A stretch of 64,000 nt of DNA from Antedon mediterranea (lineage: Eukaryota > Echinodermata > Crinoidea > Comatulida > Antedonidae): contig NC_092680.1 in the NCBI RefSeq assembly GCF_964355755.1, forward strand, positions 9,463,001-9,527,000, given 5' to 3'. This document shows, one piece after another, positions 46,471 to 58,900 of the stretch. Both the position numbers and the translations under genes were made by a program. The notes under the pieces are model-generated. The model saw only the letters and a list, made by a program, of their open reading frames with translations. It searched no databases and had not been told where the DNA came from. Position 1 is the stretch's first letter, and every line of letters starts with the position of its first letter.

Positions 46471-47567
46471 CTGGTATAAGTAATCAAATACAACGGCAAG
46501 ACCCGTGTAAGCGCAAAAAATGCGCACGGATGGAAATACCTTTAAAACACCAACACCAAATTTCAGAGCGTCCGTGACACTAGTAATGGTTATGGATAGA
46601 GCGGCCTCAGATATGGCTTCCCCTATACGTTCTTCAACTTTCCACCTAATATTCGTCTTTCTCCGTGATGCTAGCATGATAAACATTATCATCCACGCCA
46701 ATACCTATAAATAGAAATACCAGTTTAATGTTAACAAATAGTGTGGCTTATTGTATATGATCTGTGCACTTGCACTCAAAATGAGAATAGGTTTAATTGT
46801 ACTGTATTTAGAATAACTTCTAATTTCCTGACACCTGTTTTTATTACGGGAATTGACAACAGAATGCTGGATTCACTTTGCCAAGAATTGCCTGCGACAA
46901 ATTCATACTATAGTTGCGGTTACAGTACCAAGTACATCTTTCTCGGTTTATGTTTAGGGGTGTTGAACTGATCGTGTCACAACCAAACATAAACATTTAA
47001 CATAATAGAGCTTATAGTATCCTGTTGTTAGATTACCTTGTTCGGAAAAATAAGAGGCTCTCACGCATAATATTATTAGTATGTTTATTAGGGATTCTTC
47101 AATTTGCGAAGACCGACAACAACAATTCATTGTGCGCATGTGGAGATATTGTAACATGTGTCATCGTTTTCCACATTGACGCATGTTTAGGTCTAAATGA
47201 CGACTGACAACATATCGATTGACCTGACCTAGATTGGTCGACGGTTGTCGGAAATCGAAAGCTTCTTCATTTCGGCCACTCAATGCAGAATTCACACAAA
47301 TTGTGGCGAACCAACAAGAAAAATTATTGTTGTTTTTAGCCGCTATAAATCTATAAATCTTGTAATGTGTGATTTCCAGAAATCTATGCCAGAAGATAAA
47401 GATATTAAATAAAAAATGCAATTTACTTACTTAGAATGAGAATTGGCGTGGTGGCAACAATATCAATGAACGGTACTCGTGCAATACACGAGAAAACCAA
47501 ACTCCGATACTACTGCAAAGCCCGCAGACACAACACCCATCAATGCCAACCATAGTTTACCAATTAA
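46471..47567 (-). pseudogene. Patched-domain (PTCHD-like) fragment, two exons
   Basis: Minus strand. The upstream exon (about 47567-47431) encodes WLALMGVVSAGFAVVSEFGFL.YC and, after a 1-base frameshift, VPFIDIVATTPILIL, then a GTAAGT donor. The downstream exon (46704-46471) starts after a TATAG acceptor with IGVDD. After another 1-base frameshift it continues MFIMLASRRKTNIRWKVEERIGEAISEAALSITITSVTD, then FPSVRIFCAYTGLAVVFDYLYQ, ending at CAG/GTATCA. This is the sterol-sensing/Patched segment of PTCHD3-type transmembrane proteins (GVDDMF and YTG.A..FDY boxes). No other exon of the gene is found here. Two frameshifts in two exons suggest a decayed duplicate, though assembly indels could produce the same. 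Confidence 0.7.
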
Positions 47568-50369
47568 TCAATGTCCCATTAGATAGGTGGTAAACTCCCG
47601 AACATCAGGGTGTGTCATGTGTCATCACAATTTTTTGTGAAGCAGTTCGCCCCTACTCGTGCACTACTACTTTAGAGTGCACACGAATAAAACGTGTAAA
47701 CATTTTGTGCGAGTGTTGCCAAAGTGCGAGTCAACGAGGCACGCAATGCACGCAATCCACGACGGTAATTCAACGGAAAAAATACCAACAAGTGCAAGCC
47801 ATCCAATAATAAGCCTTCGTTAATATTTGTGTACAATTCATGAACATTTATGAAATGAATGAATTATGTTAACAATTTCGAATATCCAGATGCGACTTCG
47901 ATGTTTACAGTTAGTTTTAGGTGGTGCCTGGTCACTGTCTAAGAAGGCTAGCTAGCCTAGCTAGGCCCTATAGTATACTGTAGCCCCCCGCCGGAGTAGA
48001 GACGGCTATTCGCTGTAGTACGGTCTAGGCCTAGCAGTCTTCTTTATCAAGAATACAGTAGATTACAGATATTTTATATCTTGTGAAATGTATTTTTTCC
48101 AACAAAATATCATCTAGTAGAAAGCCCTATATTATATTAGGGGCTAGACTAGGCCTAGATTTAATTTAATGTTTTATGGTGCCTCGCACTTTTGGTACAA
48201 TAGTGCAGTTACACTTCGTACTGACTCGCTTGAATTGCAATTAACATGGTCACGTGGGCCGTTGACTCTACTGACTCCAATGAATCCATGGCTTGCAGTT
48301 TGTCAATACCCATTTTGTGCCTTTTGTTGGACTATTTCTATAGATGTTTATAGTTCAGCCCCAATTATTATAGGAATACAACAGCAAAATTCTATTAAAC
48401 TGTTTCTTCCTGATATTCCATACAATTCGTCTACTAAGAATAGATATGGTGTTTTGTTTCAAATAATTGTACTTCCGATCATCTTTTATTACATTGTCTA
48501 ATAAATTAAATGTAAATACGTATATTTTGAACAATTTAAGACCAATTTCTACGACTAGTACTTAAATAGATATGAATACGCAAAGAAAAATGGGGGTCAT
48601 GAAACGGTATTTTCGATCATTTTCACTAACATTTTGAATACTGAATATAAATGTCTGTATGAATATTTGAAACCAATATTTTTTTGCTGTGACAAGTGGT
48701 TGTCGAGATTTAACATGGTGTTTGTGTTTGTCCATATAACATTTCATTCTGACCTTTTAAAACATTTTTCAACATGTGTAAATAATAAGAAACAAATGTA
48801 TATGTTAAAAAACGTGAGACCAAATTGAAATCTGTAATGACCAGTAGTTACGAAGATAAATACAAACGGTCAGAAATGGCATTTCCGGTCATTTTTTTTC
48901 TCTAAAATATCATATTTTTATGTATCCTTTTTTATCAACCAATAGCTAAAATACTCTGTACAACACTATGATAAAATAACTTTACAGATTTGTTATCCAC
49001 TTTCATTGCAACAAGACACGCTGTTAGTCTTTGGTAATAGTAATATGAGTAGTTTGCTGTAATTTCGCCTTTATCTACAGATATTATTGGAACATAGTAA
49101 AGATATGTGCAACCTGTTGCTGAACCCATCTGTTTCCGTTTCCTTTGTTATCTATCATAATTCTATCCTCATCGTTAATCTCAATTCTTTTATTTGTAGC
49201 CATCCATGAAAGTCATTTTTATTTCAATATGTTTTTTAATTCATTAAAGGCCCCTAAAAAAGAATTTTGATGGCACGATTGAGTCACACCAAAAGGTGAT
49301 GTACACTTTTAGAGTCATAGTGGTATCATTAAATTACCCTTGTTCGGACACGTTCAAGTTGGTTGATTCAGGAAATAGGGAATTGTTGTTAAAATAGTCG
49401 CGCAATTCAGTGGTGTCACGAAACATAAGACCACGAAAGCTAAGACCCCCTAAGACCTAAGAACACGAAAGCTAAGACCCAAGACTACAAATATTTATCT
49501 TTCGCACCTGCCTTGTATTTTAACTCCAACATTTATTCTAAATACCACACCTTAAAATTAGCACTTTTATGAAAAAGAATCACATAAAAAGTAACAAATA
49601 CATTTTTAAATTGATGATTTTTCAGACGTTTTTCTCGCACACATAGGCTACTGTTTGCGAATTTTGCATGACTAGCCTAGGCCTACCCCTTGTTCAATAT
49701 TTTTTGTTTTTAAGGAACGTCGAAAGATAAAAAATTATATAGAGGGCGGAAAACTCTGTGTGGAGTCCATCTATTTTAACGCATTTTTTTGTGAAAATCA
49801 GTACGAAGGAATAAATACTCGAAAATAAATTTTAATTTCTGTTTTTATACTTGTACTATTATTGTTGCTCTTTTGGCGCTCCATAGAAACAAAAACATTG
49901 AGCATTGGGGAGGAGTTACAGTATACAATACAAAAAAACACGTCTGTAAAATCATCAATTTAAAGAATTTATTTATTTGTTTGTATGTGTTTCTCCTTCT
50001 TAAAGTACTTATATAAGTCCTAATTTTAAAAATAAAGTTAGTTAACAAATTTGGAGTCAAAATACAAGGCAGGTGCGAAAGAAAAACATCCTCCGAACCA
50101 ACACAATGGAGTAAATATATACCAACAAACAACCCGTCAAGTTCGTTTGTTGTAAAGAAAAAAAAAATTACTCAACGGGCGAAAAAGTTTTATGTTTTGC
50201 GGTAGTATTTAATTATATTTATGGTAATAAATGAAACCTACTATGTTTAAAATTAAATAAAAGAGGTTCTCTTTGTTGGTGTAGAAGAAGAAGGTCGTCA
50301 TAGATGTGTGACAGCTCGTATGCTCCTTCGTCTCTGTTCATGGTGTGTTTCTTTCTTCCGATCCAAATG
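47568..50369. other. Intergenic; mostly unrecognised
   Basis: No supportable gene. 48935-49160 is a diverged relative of 51270-51500 (see there). 49425-49490 has short GAAAGCTAAGACC repeats that also contain CTAAGACCTAAGA, similar in wording to the palindromic unit. The rest is AT-rich. Confidence 0.45.
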
Positions 50370-51030
50370 GCCTCTTTAATAGTGCGTTGTACTCTGGCTG
50401 ACTCCTTGTCTAAGATCTTTGTATTGTCCCAATCTCTATCTCAATCTATTGAACTTACTAACCCGCTAACTAAATTATTTAATACGTGTCTCAATGAGGG
50501 ACATTTTCCACGTCAGTGGAAAACTGCTACAATAGTTCCAGTTCCAAACAAAACAAGATTCGCTCCTTTGATGATCTTCGTCCAATATCATTGACGCCGG
50601 TCTTTGCTAAGATTTTTGAGGCATTTATTGCCAAATGGATTATTGAGGATATTGATAATAAATTAGACACTAAACAGTATGGTAATACTAAAGGTTCATC
50701 TACTATACATTATCTAGTGGATATGTTAAATTATGTTTATGAAAGTCTTGACAAGCCCAAACAGTTGATTGAACTCTGTACAATTTATTTTACTAAGGCT
50801 TTTGATAGAGTTAATCATGCAATTATTGTAGATAAATTAATTAAACTTGGAGTTAGGTCATCCATTGTTTCCATTGTCTGCAGCTTTCTGTGTGAAAGAA
50901 CTCATACTACCAAACTTGGCACACACATTTCTTCCACCAAACCAATATCTTGTGGAGTACTACAGGGAACCAAACTGGGACCCATACTATTCTTTGAGTT
51001 TATTATTTACCTTTATTTCATATAATTTCT
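50370..51030 (+). pseudogene. Non-LTR retrotransposon RT fragment
   Basis: Two plus-strand frames. The first has LTKLFNTCLNEGHFPRQWKTATIVPVP. After a frameshift near 50555 the second has FDDLRPISLTPVFAKIFEAFIAKWI, KQYGNTKGSSTIHYLVDML, YFTKAFDRVNHAIIVDKL and GVLQGTKLGPILF. These are RT fingers and palm blocks (RPISL, Q.G...G.ST, D-KAFD.V.H with the first D replaced, and G-QG...GP). The YADD box is missing, so the fragment is truncated at both ends. Confidence 0.8.
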
Positions 51031-51269
51031 TTCTTATCAATTGCGGCTGAATTGTCTTGAATGTACTGAAAAAGTCAATAATAATTGCACTTACATTATT
51101 AATAATTATTCATTTTGGATTTCTTTCAAGATGTTCTATTATACCTACGTTGTGCAGGTAGTATGTCGCATCATCTTCTACACCCTCGTCTTTCTATACG
51201 CAAATTGTTTCACTTTTATATATTTTTAATTCAATAACGTATTTAACAATTTTAATTTTAAAAACGTTC

Positions 51270-51500
51270 CAAGCAATTCATAGTCGTATAGAGTAATCAA
51301 AGACGACAGTCATTGCAACAAGACACTTTGCTAATCTTAAATAATAGAGTAATATGAGCAGTTTTCCATATTGCTGGTGTTTCACATTTATCATCAGATA
51401 ATTGAAACAATAGAGTGACGAGATGCAAGTTGGTGGCCACGTGTTTTCAACAGCTTGTTTCTGACTCAATCTGGTCCTTTGCCTCATTTATCTTTACCTT
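51270..51500 (-). repeat. Unidentified segment related to 48935-49160
   Basis: On the minus strand both copies share a CAAC.TGCA region, CTCATATTACT.TTA, AGACTA or AGATTAGCA, and AGTGTCTTGTTGCAATGA (GCGTGTCTTGTTGCAATGA in the other). Both frames happen to be open there and give related peptides around CLVAM. Function and class unknown; they flank the LINE fragment at 50.4-51.0 kb. Confidence 0.4.
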
Positions 51501-52219
51501 AGAAATAATCTCCTAACATTACATTAATCTATCATAATTCGTTTTTCATCTTTTATCTTTATAAGTAATCTTACTTTTAATTTGTATTAGATCAGACCTG
51601 AAATCAAGTCCAACAAATTTGCAGTAGATTTAATTTTGTGGGAGTAACCAACTTGTAATTTGTATTTATTATACATTATACTTTCTTAATGAACAATATA
51701 ATATTTAAACAAGAAACACGTTGCAAATATTCTAAAACAACAAATTTATAAATGTTATAAAATAAAGTATTATTATTGTACAATTAAAGTAGTATTTTTG
51801 TATAGTGTTTTTGTTTACATGGTTTATCTTGTAATTGTGTTCAAATAGACATTTTAAAAAGATGATACCAATCTATATCTCCACTTAGTAATAGGCCTAC
51901 AACTCGATGCCTGGGATACTATGTTCAAATTATTAATTTATAATATATTTTTTATATTTTCTTCCAATCCTTCTAAATAAAAAAGGTTTAAAAACATGGC
52001 TAATAATTAAATGTCTGTACGAATCAATCTTTGGCATGATTGTATAACATTTCCGCTGTGGGTGTTGATATCGTATTTCGTAACAGTAAAAAGAAAATAA
52101 TCTCAAACTTTTGGAATTTTCCGATTTGTTTTACCAAAAATTATGCTTCGTTATTTCATTAGTCAAGATCACCTCTCTAGTCACGATATGGCAATTAAAA
52201 GCGTGATAGAAATTTAGCT

Positions 52220-52349
52220 TGTTTGATTGGTCACGATCGCATTTTGTATTGGTTCTGGCGAATGACGCAAACATTACTCAACATTACAAAAATATCTGTT
52301 GTTTAACTTTGTAATTATTTAGAAGAAAATTTGTCCAAAAGAAGACCAT
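52220..52349 (+). promoter_or_regulatory. Candidate PKS promoter and 5' UTR exon
   Basis: Two inverted CCAAT boxes (ATTGG at 52226-52230, TATTGG at 52247-52252) about 21 bp apart lie roughly 100 bp before a strong splice donor (ATG/GTAAGT at 52347-52355). The exon before it would be 5' UTR. If it splices to the AG at 52927-52928, its ATG would open a five-codon upstream ORF ending in TAG just before the main ATG. Purely positional evidence. Confidence 0.3.
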
Positions 52350-52729
52350 GGTAAGTTTATAATATTTGTTTTTGAGTTTACTAACTATTTAATATTTACT
52401 ACCAGGTAAGGTGCAATAGGGCCAAGTAAAGCTTGGTTCCCTTTATATACGTAAGCACATTACAAGTTATTTGAACAATCACCAGCAGCAATTTGTTTTT
52501 CTAACTGTCGCGCCTTGTCAATGATCAACTCGCTTTCATTGTACCTACGTCTTTGCCGTGCGTCTTAAATGGACACCAGGTTTATAGATTATTGATGATG
52601 AAGCTTTTCCTTTTCATTTTTTAATCTTCGACGTCTGAACAACACGGATGAGAATTTTTAAGTGGTTATGTCCTAGGGCAACTAACCTTCACCCTCCCCA
52701 ATCCTTTTAATCGGCGCCCATGTTTATCA

Positions 52730-52830
52730 TGGAGGAGTGGCTTGGTGGTTATGATGCTTGGCTACCAATCCAAGGGTCCTTGTGGTCTTCCTTGGCTATA
52801 AATGCCTAAAAAGAATATATAAAAAAAAAT
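52730..52830 (+). mobile_element. SINE head fragment
   Basis: GAGTGGCTTGGTGG resembles a tRNA A box, and CTACCAATCCAAGGGTCCTTG a tRNA variable/T-arm lead-in. A clean B box is absent and an A-rich tail follows. Probably a damaged tRNA-derived SINE. Confidence 0.35.
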
Positions 52831-52950
52831 AAAAAAATGTTCGCAAAAGAACCGATTAGAGGTTATTTAATTTCTTCTTTTGTCCTATTTTATTACCTTT
52901 GCATTTTCTTTCTATTCATTTTTTGAAGAGTGAACAAGAGTAGAAAAAAC

Positions 52951-55900
52951 ATGAAACATTCGTCATCTTCGTGCGTCGATCCTCTAGACGACAATGACAA
53001 GGTTGCAATTGTAGGCATTGGCTGCAGATATGGAGATGGCGTGGCAGGTCCACGAGAAATGTGGCGCATGTTGAAGGAGATGAGAGACTGTACAACATCT
53101 CATCCCGCAGAGCGATTTGACAAATCATCTTTCTTTTTTCCTGGTAATAAAAAGAAAAGTAAATTGTACACAGAACGTGGCGGTTACCTAAAGCAAGATC
53201 CTTTTATGTTTGATCGACAATTCTTCAGGATGTCACCAAGTAAGCTATACGCTTTTAATACATGTTTATGTTGTAATTTGCAGTCCTAATGACCTATGAC
53301 GCTATATGTATGGCATACTACATCTTCCCAGAAAATCATTGCGAGATCATTCTCCTTCCGCCCAGTCTTTCGTGCAATGGTACAACTAATTTAATTCGGT
53401 GAAAATAAAAAGTTCTATTTCCACTCGGCTTTGTCTCGTAGAAATATAACCTTTCCTCTTTCACCTCATGACATTGTCATTGTACAAATGCATTATTTTG
53501 TATAATTGAGTATGTCTCCACACTCATCTATATACGTCAGCATGCCCCGGCACGTGCTAAACTCAACGTACAGTTGGTCAGCGTATTTTGAAAATTCGTA
53601 TGTTGTGATTACGCTATCAATGTTTGATAGGGCTCCATGTCCGATCGAATGCGGCCTCCTAGTGTAGTGTAGCATAGCGGTTTTATATAACCATGTAGCC
53701 AGTCGGCATTAAGCCATGGGTGTGTAGAAAGCGACGACCTCGAATTGGACGACCCCAACGACCCGGGCGACCTCGAATTGGACGACCTAGAATTGGACGA
53801 CCCCCATAACACGAAACCGACGATCCCTATATAATAGCCTAGCCTAGCCTAGGCCTAAGTATGGTATAACATCCCGAAGCCGAACATAACCAAAGATCTT
53901 TAAACCATACCTTATATAATACTCGCAAGCTCGCAAGCAAGCAATTGATTGAAAAAATACAGAAATATCGCCATTTGATACTGAATGTGTCGACACGAAC
54001 AAACGAACAGATATGGAACGCCAAGAGTGCATCATTAAAACTGTATTCGACTCGATTAGCACACGAAATATCATAAACATGGCAAACCAGGCCCCTTTTT
54101 CAGCGGCAGGTAAGGTTTGACCATGGAGGTATATCCATGGTTTGACCAGCTCCATGGTTTGACCATGGAGGTATAAAAATATTTTTATACCTCCATGGTT
54201 TGACCGTATACAATGCATGTGTGAAATGTAAAGCTTTCTTATGGCCCTCCCCATGCAGGATTAGGCCAAGTTGAGCCGCCGACAAGTTGAGGCGCCGCCA
54301 GAAACGTTATTTTCTATGAAACGCCAAATGCTTACTTTCGCCGGTGCTCGTTTCTATTTAATAGAAGTTCTATTTATATTAATTATTAGATATAACGATG
54401 TATATTCCAAAGTTTATATATCACGGTTTTTAGTATATATTATTAAATATTATAATTAAAGAGAAATAATTATGAATATCTGACTTGTAGATTCCAAAAT
54501 ATAAGGCCTAAAACATGACTGAAAATGATCGTTTTTAGCCAAAAATGACGTAAACTTGTTGCCCCCTCAGGCGGCAGTTGAAGTAAAATAATTGCATAAA
54601 ATCACCGTTTTTTAGTAAAATATTTTGTGTATTAACATTGTAAAATTCAATAAAATATGATATTAAAAGATAGTAAATAAAAAATAATAATTATTTAACC
54701 TCATTCGAAGAATATCAATACTCTATTAGTCCTGAGAGACAACGTGATTTTACGTGGTAGAAGGCATACACGCGAGAAAAATATTATGGAGTGCACTGCA
54801 TTTTTACCTTGAAAGATTAAAAACAATTACATTATTAAATATGACTACTTTCCTTTGCTGTTTCAAACCAACAAAATTGTAGTATGTATTTATTATTTAT
54901 TTTCATGACACAATAAACCTAAAGACCATGAACTTATGTAGGGCCTACTAGGACACCACTCTATCACTACGTGAAATGTCGTAAAAGACGCACTGGCCGT
55001 TTCATAGAAATTACCGGCGGCTCAACTTGTCGGCGGCCCAACCGGTCATATCCCCCCATGCACATGTTACGCTGCTTGGTAGGCCTATAGTGTTCGTTAT
55101 AAGAAGACGAGATGTAATTATACGTCCATGGTTTAACCATGTATTGTATAATATTTATTTCTTTTTAATTTATTTTTAATATGTCGAATGCAGTTTTAAT
55201 GATGCACTCTTGGCGTTCCATATCTTTTCGTTTGTTCGTGTCGACACAATCAGTATCAAATGGCGATATTTCTGTATTTTTTCAATCAATTGCTTGCTTG
55301 CGAGTATTATATAATAAGGTATAGTTTAAAGATCTTTGGCTATGTTCGGCTTCGGGATGTTATGCCACACTTAGGCCTAGGCTAGGCTATAGGGGTCGTC
55401 GGTTTCGTGTTATGGGTCGTTCAATTCGAGGTCGTTCAATTCGAGGTCGCCCGGGTCGTTGGGGTCGTCCAATTCGAGGTCGTCGCTTTCTACACACCCA
55501 TTAAGCCATAGCATTTGTCGGCGAACACAATTCTTGATTTTTTTTCAATATTAGATTTGTTCAGTTACAGGATGCCTTAAACAGTAACATTTGTAATTAA
55601 TTAATCACAGCATAAAACGATTGGCACAGTAGTAACTATAAAAGTTACAACATTAAATTATACATACCAATCAACAACATAAATAATAATTGAATAAATG
55701 TGTTAAAATGTTTTTTTTTATTCAAATGAAAATTGATTTGTGATTAAGTAACTTATTATATGAAAGAGGTAATGTGAATAAAACCTTCTTTATTACAGTT
55801 GACACTGTTAAATATTATAAACATACGTAAAACACAACAAAAAAGACAACATATTACATTCACGAAAAAAAACCTTTTTCGAAATAATAGTTGCATATAA

Positions 55901-58900
55901 AATTACATATTTTTAGTAATTTATTGTAGGGCCTATATATTATATTAACATTGGCAATATCAATAAATATGTTAGATGGTAGTTTAAACAAAAACTTGAT
56001 AAATACCCCAAAATTGTATATTAACAATGGTGTGGAGACATTTCGGCCCACAAAGTAGGACGAATTGTCGTCAACTATTAACAAAGTACATCTAAGACAT
56101 CCACAACCTTGAATCAATAACATTCCGTCAATGGCTTGTAGAGACCTGTTTGAACAAATTGGTAAAAGTCCTTAATAGCTGAAAAATGCTTTTTGTGTTA
56201 CTTGTCGTGGTGGCCGTGTAACTTGAAATTTATTATAAAAAAATAATGCGAAATCATAATCTGCTATGAAAGAATTGTGTAATATAAAATGAATTAAGTA
56301 ATTTATAATTAATCACTAACTTACAATGTAATTATTGTGTAGGTGAAGCTGAACACATGGATCCACAGATACGAATTCTTCTTGAGGTTGTCTGGGAATC
56401 GATTGAAGATGCTGGTATTCCTGCTTCGACACTTCGTGGCTCTAACACTGGTGTGTATATGGGAGTAATGGCTAATGAGTATTTGGCCCTAACCGGCTTA
56501 CCTTTTAGTAACATCGGTCAATACACAAATTCAGGAACCAACTCTTGCATGATATCCAATCGTATTTCGTACGAGTTTGACTTCAGAGGACCAAGTTTTT
56601 CAATCGACACTGCATGTTCGTCATCTCTCTATGCTGTACATGTTGCATGTGATGCTCTAAGAGGAGGCGTCTGTGATACAGCAATTGCTGGTGGGGTAAA
56701 TATCATACTTACACCGTCTGTTACAATTGGGTTTTGTCAAGCTGGTATGCTTTCTCCTGATGGCCAGTGTAAAAGTTTTGATGAGTCAGCTGACGGTTAC
56801 AGCCGAAGTGAAGGTGTAGGATCAGTACTTCTAAAACCACTTAAAAGAGCAATAGCAGATAATGATCGAATTTACGCAGTAATAAGGGGTGGCGCTCTAA
56901 CAAATGACGGACGGACGCCAGGTATTGCAAACCCAAGTTTTGATGCTCAGATTGATCTTGTGCACAAAGCATGTTCAGCAGCGAAAGTAAACCCACGTGA
57001 AGTTGTTTATATCGAAGCTCATGGTACAGGTACTAGAGTAGGTGACAAGACTGAAGCTAACGCCATTGGTGAAGCTATGAGCAAACAACGTTCGGATGAT
57101 GTACCACCTTTGTATATTGGTTCTATCAAATCAAACGTAGGACATGCAGAAGGTGCTGCTGGTATAGCAGGAGTTATTAAAACAGCGTTGTTGTTGTATC
57201 ATCGTGAAATTCCCGGTGTTGTACATTTCCAACGCGGTAACCAAAGCATTAATTTTGAAGACCTCAAAATGACCGTTCCTTCAACAAGCATCCCTTGGCC
57301 TGCTGATTCAAAATATATCGCAGGTTGCAGTTCGTTTGGATTCGGTGGTGCTAACGCACATGTTGTTTTTGAAGCAGCGCCATCTACAATGCAAAATCAT
57401 GGCGAGGTAACGAATGGTAATTCATTAAATTCCAAGAAATCAAATATGTTAATACTTTCAGCATCGACATCAGAAGCTCTTAAGCAAAAGTTTATCGACT
57501 ATGGAAATTTTATTTCACAAAGTTCGGTTTCTCTAAAAAATACGTTATATACTGCAAATGTGAGAACACATAATCATGTTTTTAGAGCAGTTATTTTAGC
57601 CAAGACCAGAGAGGAATTTGTGAATTTACTGCAAAGAAACTTAAACGGAGAAAATGTAGATACTATAATCGAAGGAAAGGCACCAGAAGGTAATGTTATC
57701 ATGAGACTAGTTTTTGTTTTTTCTGGCATGGGAACTCAGTGGTGGGGCATGGCTAGAGAGTTAATGAACACACAACCGATCTTCAAAAAGGTCATACAGG
57801 TAATTAACAATATGATACGTTAAACCAAATAAAATCATTATAGTACATTACTGATTAATAATATTTAAACAAACTTCTTTGTTTAAAAATAGAAGATTGA
57901 TAGTTACCTTGGACAAATTGGAGGAAGATGGTCGCTTATTCAGATGTTGACAGAAGAAACTGATAAAAACAGGATAAGCAACGATACAGGTTTACACAAT
58001 TTTTAAGTTAAAATAATCATTGTAGTACAGTAGGCGTATTGTTAATGTTCAAACGCAGTGTTGATTGGAATTGTATAATTAAGTTAATCGATGAAATCTA
58101 TAATGATTTATGCACATTCTAACAAGCAGTGAATGTTATTGGAATTTACTTGATTTTTAATACTTTTTTTATATTAATTAACTCGTAAAAGATTCATACA
58201 TACATATACATACACATACAGTACTGTTGCTATCTTGAAAACAAGAAAAAAGAAGAAAATTGTGTTTAAATATAATGTTATTTACTAAAGTACTTAATAT
58301 AGACTACTCTTACGATGTTGCTGAAATACCAGTGTCAATACTATTAATCAAAAGCCAAACTAGTTTATCTACTATCGTTTGAACTTCAATTTAACAAGTT
58401 GCTTTGTAAGTTTTAATTTTATATTGTTGCATTGTCTTCAACAGAAATTTCTCAAGTCTGCATTTGTAGCGTCCAAATTGGATTAGTCGAACTGTACAAG
58501 CATTATGGAGTAACTCCAAGTGCCATAATCGGTCACAGCGTCGGAGAAGTAGCAGCAGCTTACGCAGCGGGACTTCTTTCTATGAAAAATGCAGTTAAGG
58601 TAATCTTTAAACAAGGACATCTTATCAGAAAAACAAGTGGTTCAGGAACAATGGCTGCAGTTCTTCATGATGTAGATATTGTCAAAGGTAAGCTGGAGTT
58701 TAATCCCAGATGTATAGACGTGGCAGCTATAAACAGCCCTACGCAAATTGTATTATCAGGGGAAACAGAGTTAATCAATGAATTCACATCACATCTAAAT
58801 CAAGTTGGTATTGTGACAAAATTACTAAGGGTTAATAATGCGTTTCACAGTCGTCACCAAGAAGGTTTAAGGGAAGAATTTCTGAAGAAGACAAATTTTC

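Larger units (their letters stand above)
51501..52950. other. Upstream region of the PKS gene
   Basis: AT-rich to about 52200. A candidate promoter and 5' UTR exon occupy 52200-52350, and a SINE-like head lies at 52730-52830. No other gene. Confidence 0.45.
53718..55499. mobile_element. Foldback DNA transposon with 10-bp target duplication
   Basis: Begins GGGTGTGTAGAAAGCG and ends CGCTTTCTACACACCC. About 330 bp of each end are inverted copies (53718-54050 and 55190-55499). They are rich in subterminal GACCTCGAATTGGACGAC repeats, then TAGGCCTA, GGGATGTTAT.CC-like, and TCGACACGAACAAACGA. It is flanked by a perfect 10-bp duplication ATTAAGCCAT (53708-53717 and 55500-55509). No transposase ORF. 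Long TIRs with a 9-10 bp duplication fit non-autonomous Mutator-like (MULE) elements best; the superfamily is an inference. Confidence 0.85.
53240..56342 (+). other. First PKS intron
   Basis: Splits the KS domain within MSPSEAEHMDPQ (phase 1, GTAAGC...TGTGTAG). Its 3.1 kb is mostly the foldback element at 53718-55499. The flanks (53280-53700, 55510-56342) show nothing recognised. Confidence 0.8.

Noticed and set aside
52916-53128. Minus-strand frame opposite the first PKS exon
   Set aside because: Shadow of the ketosynthase coding sequence.
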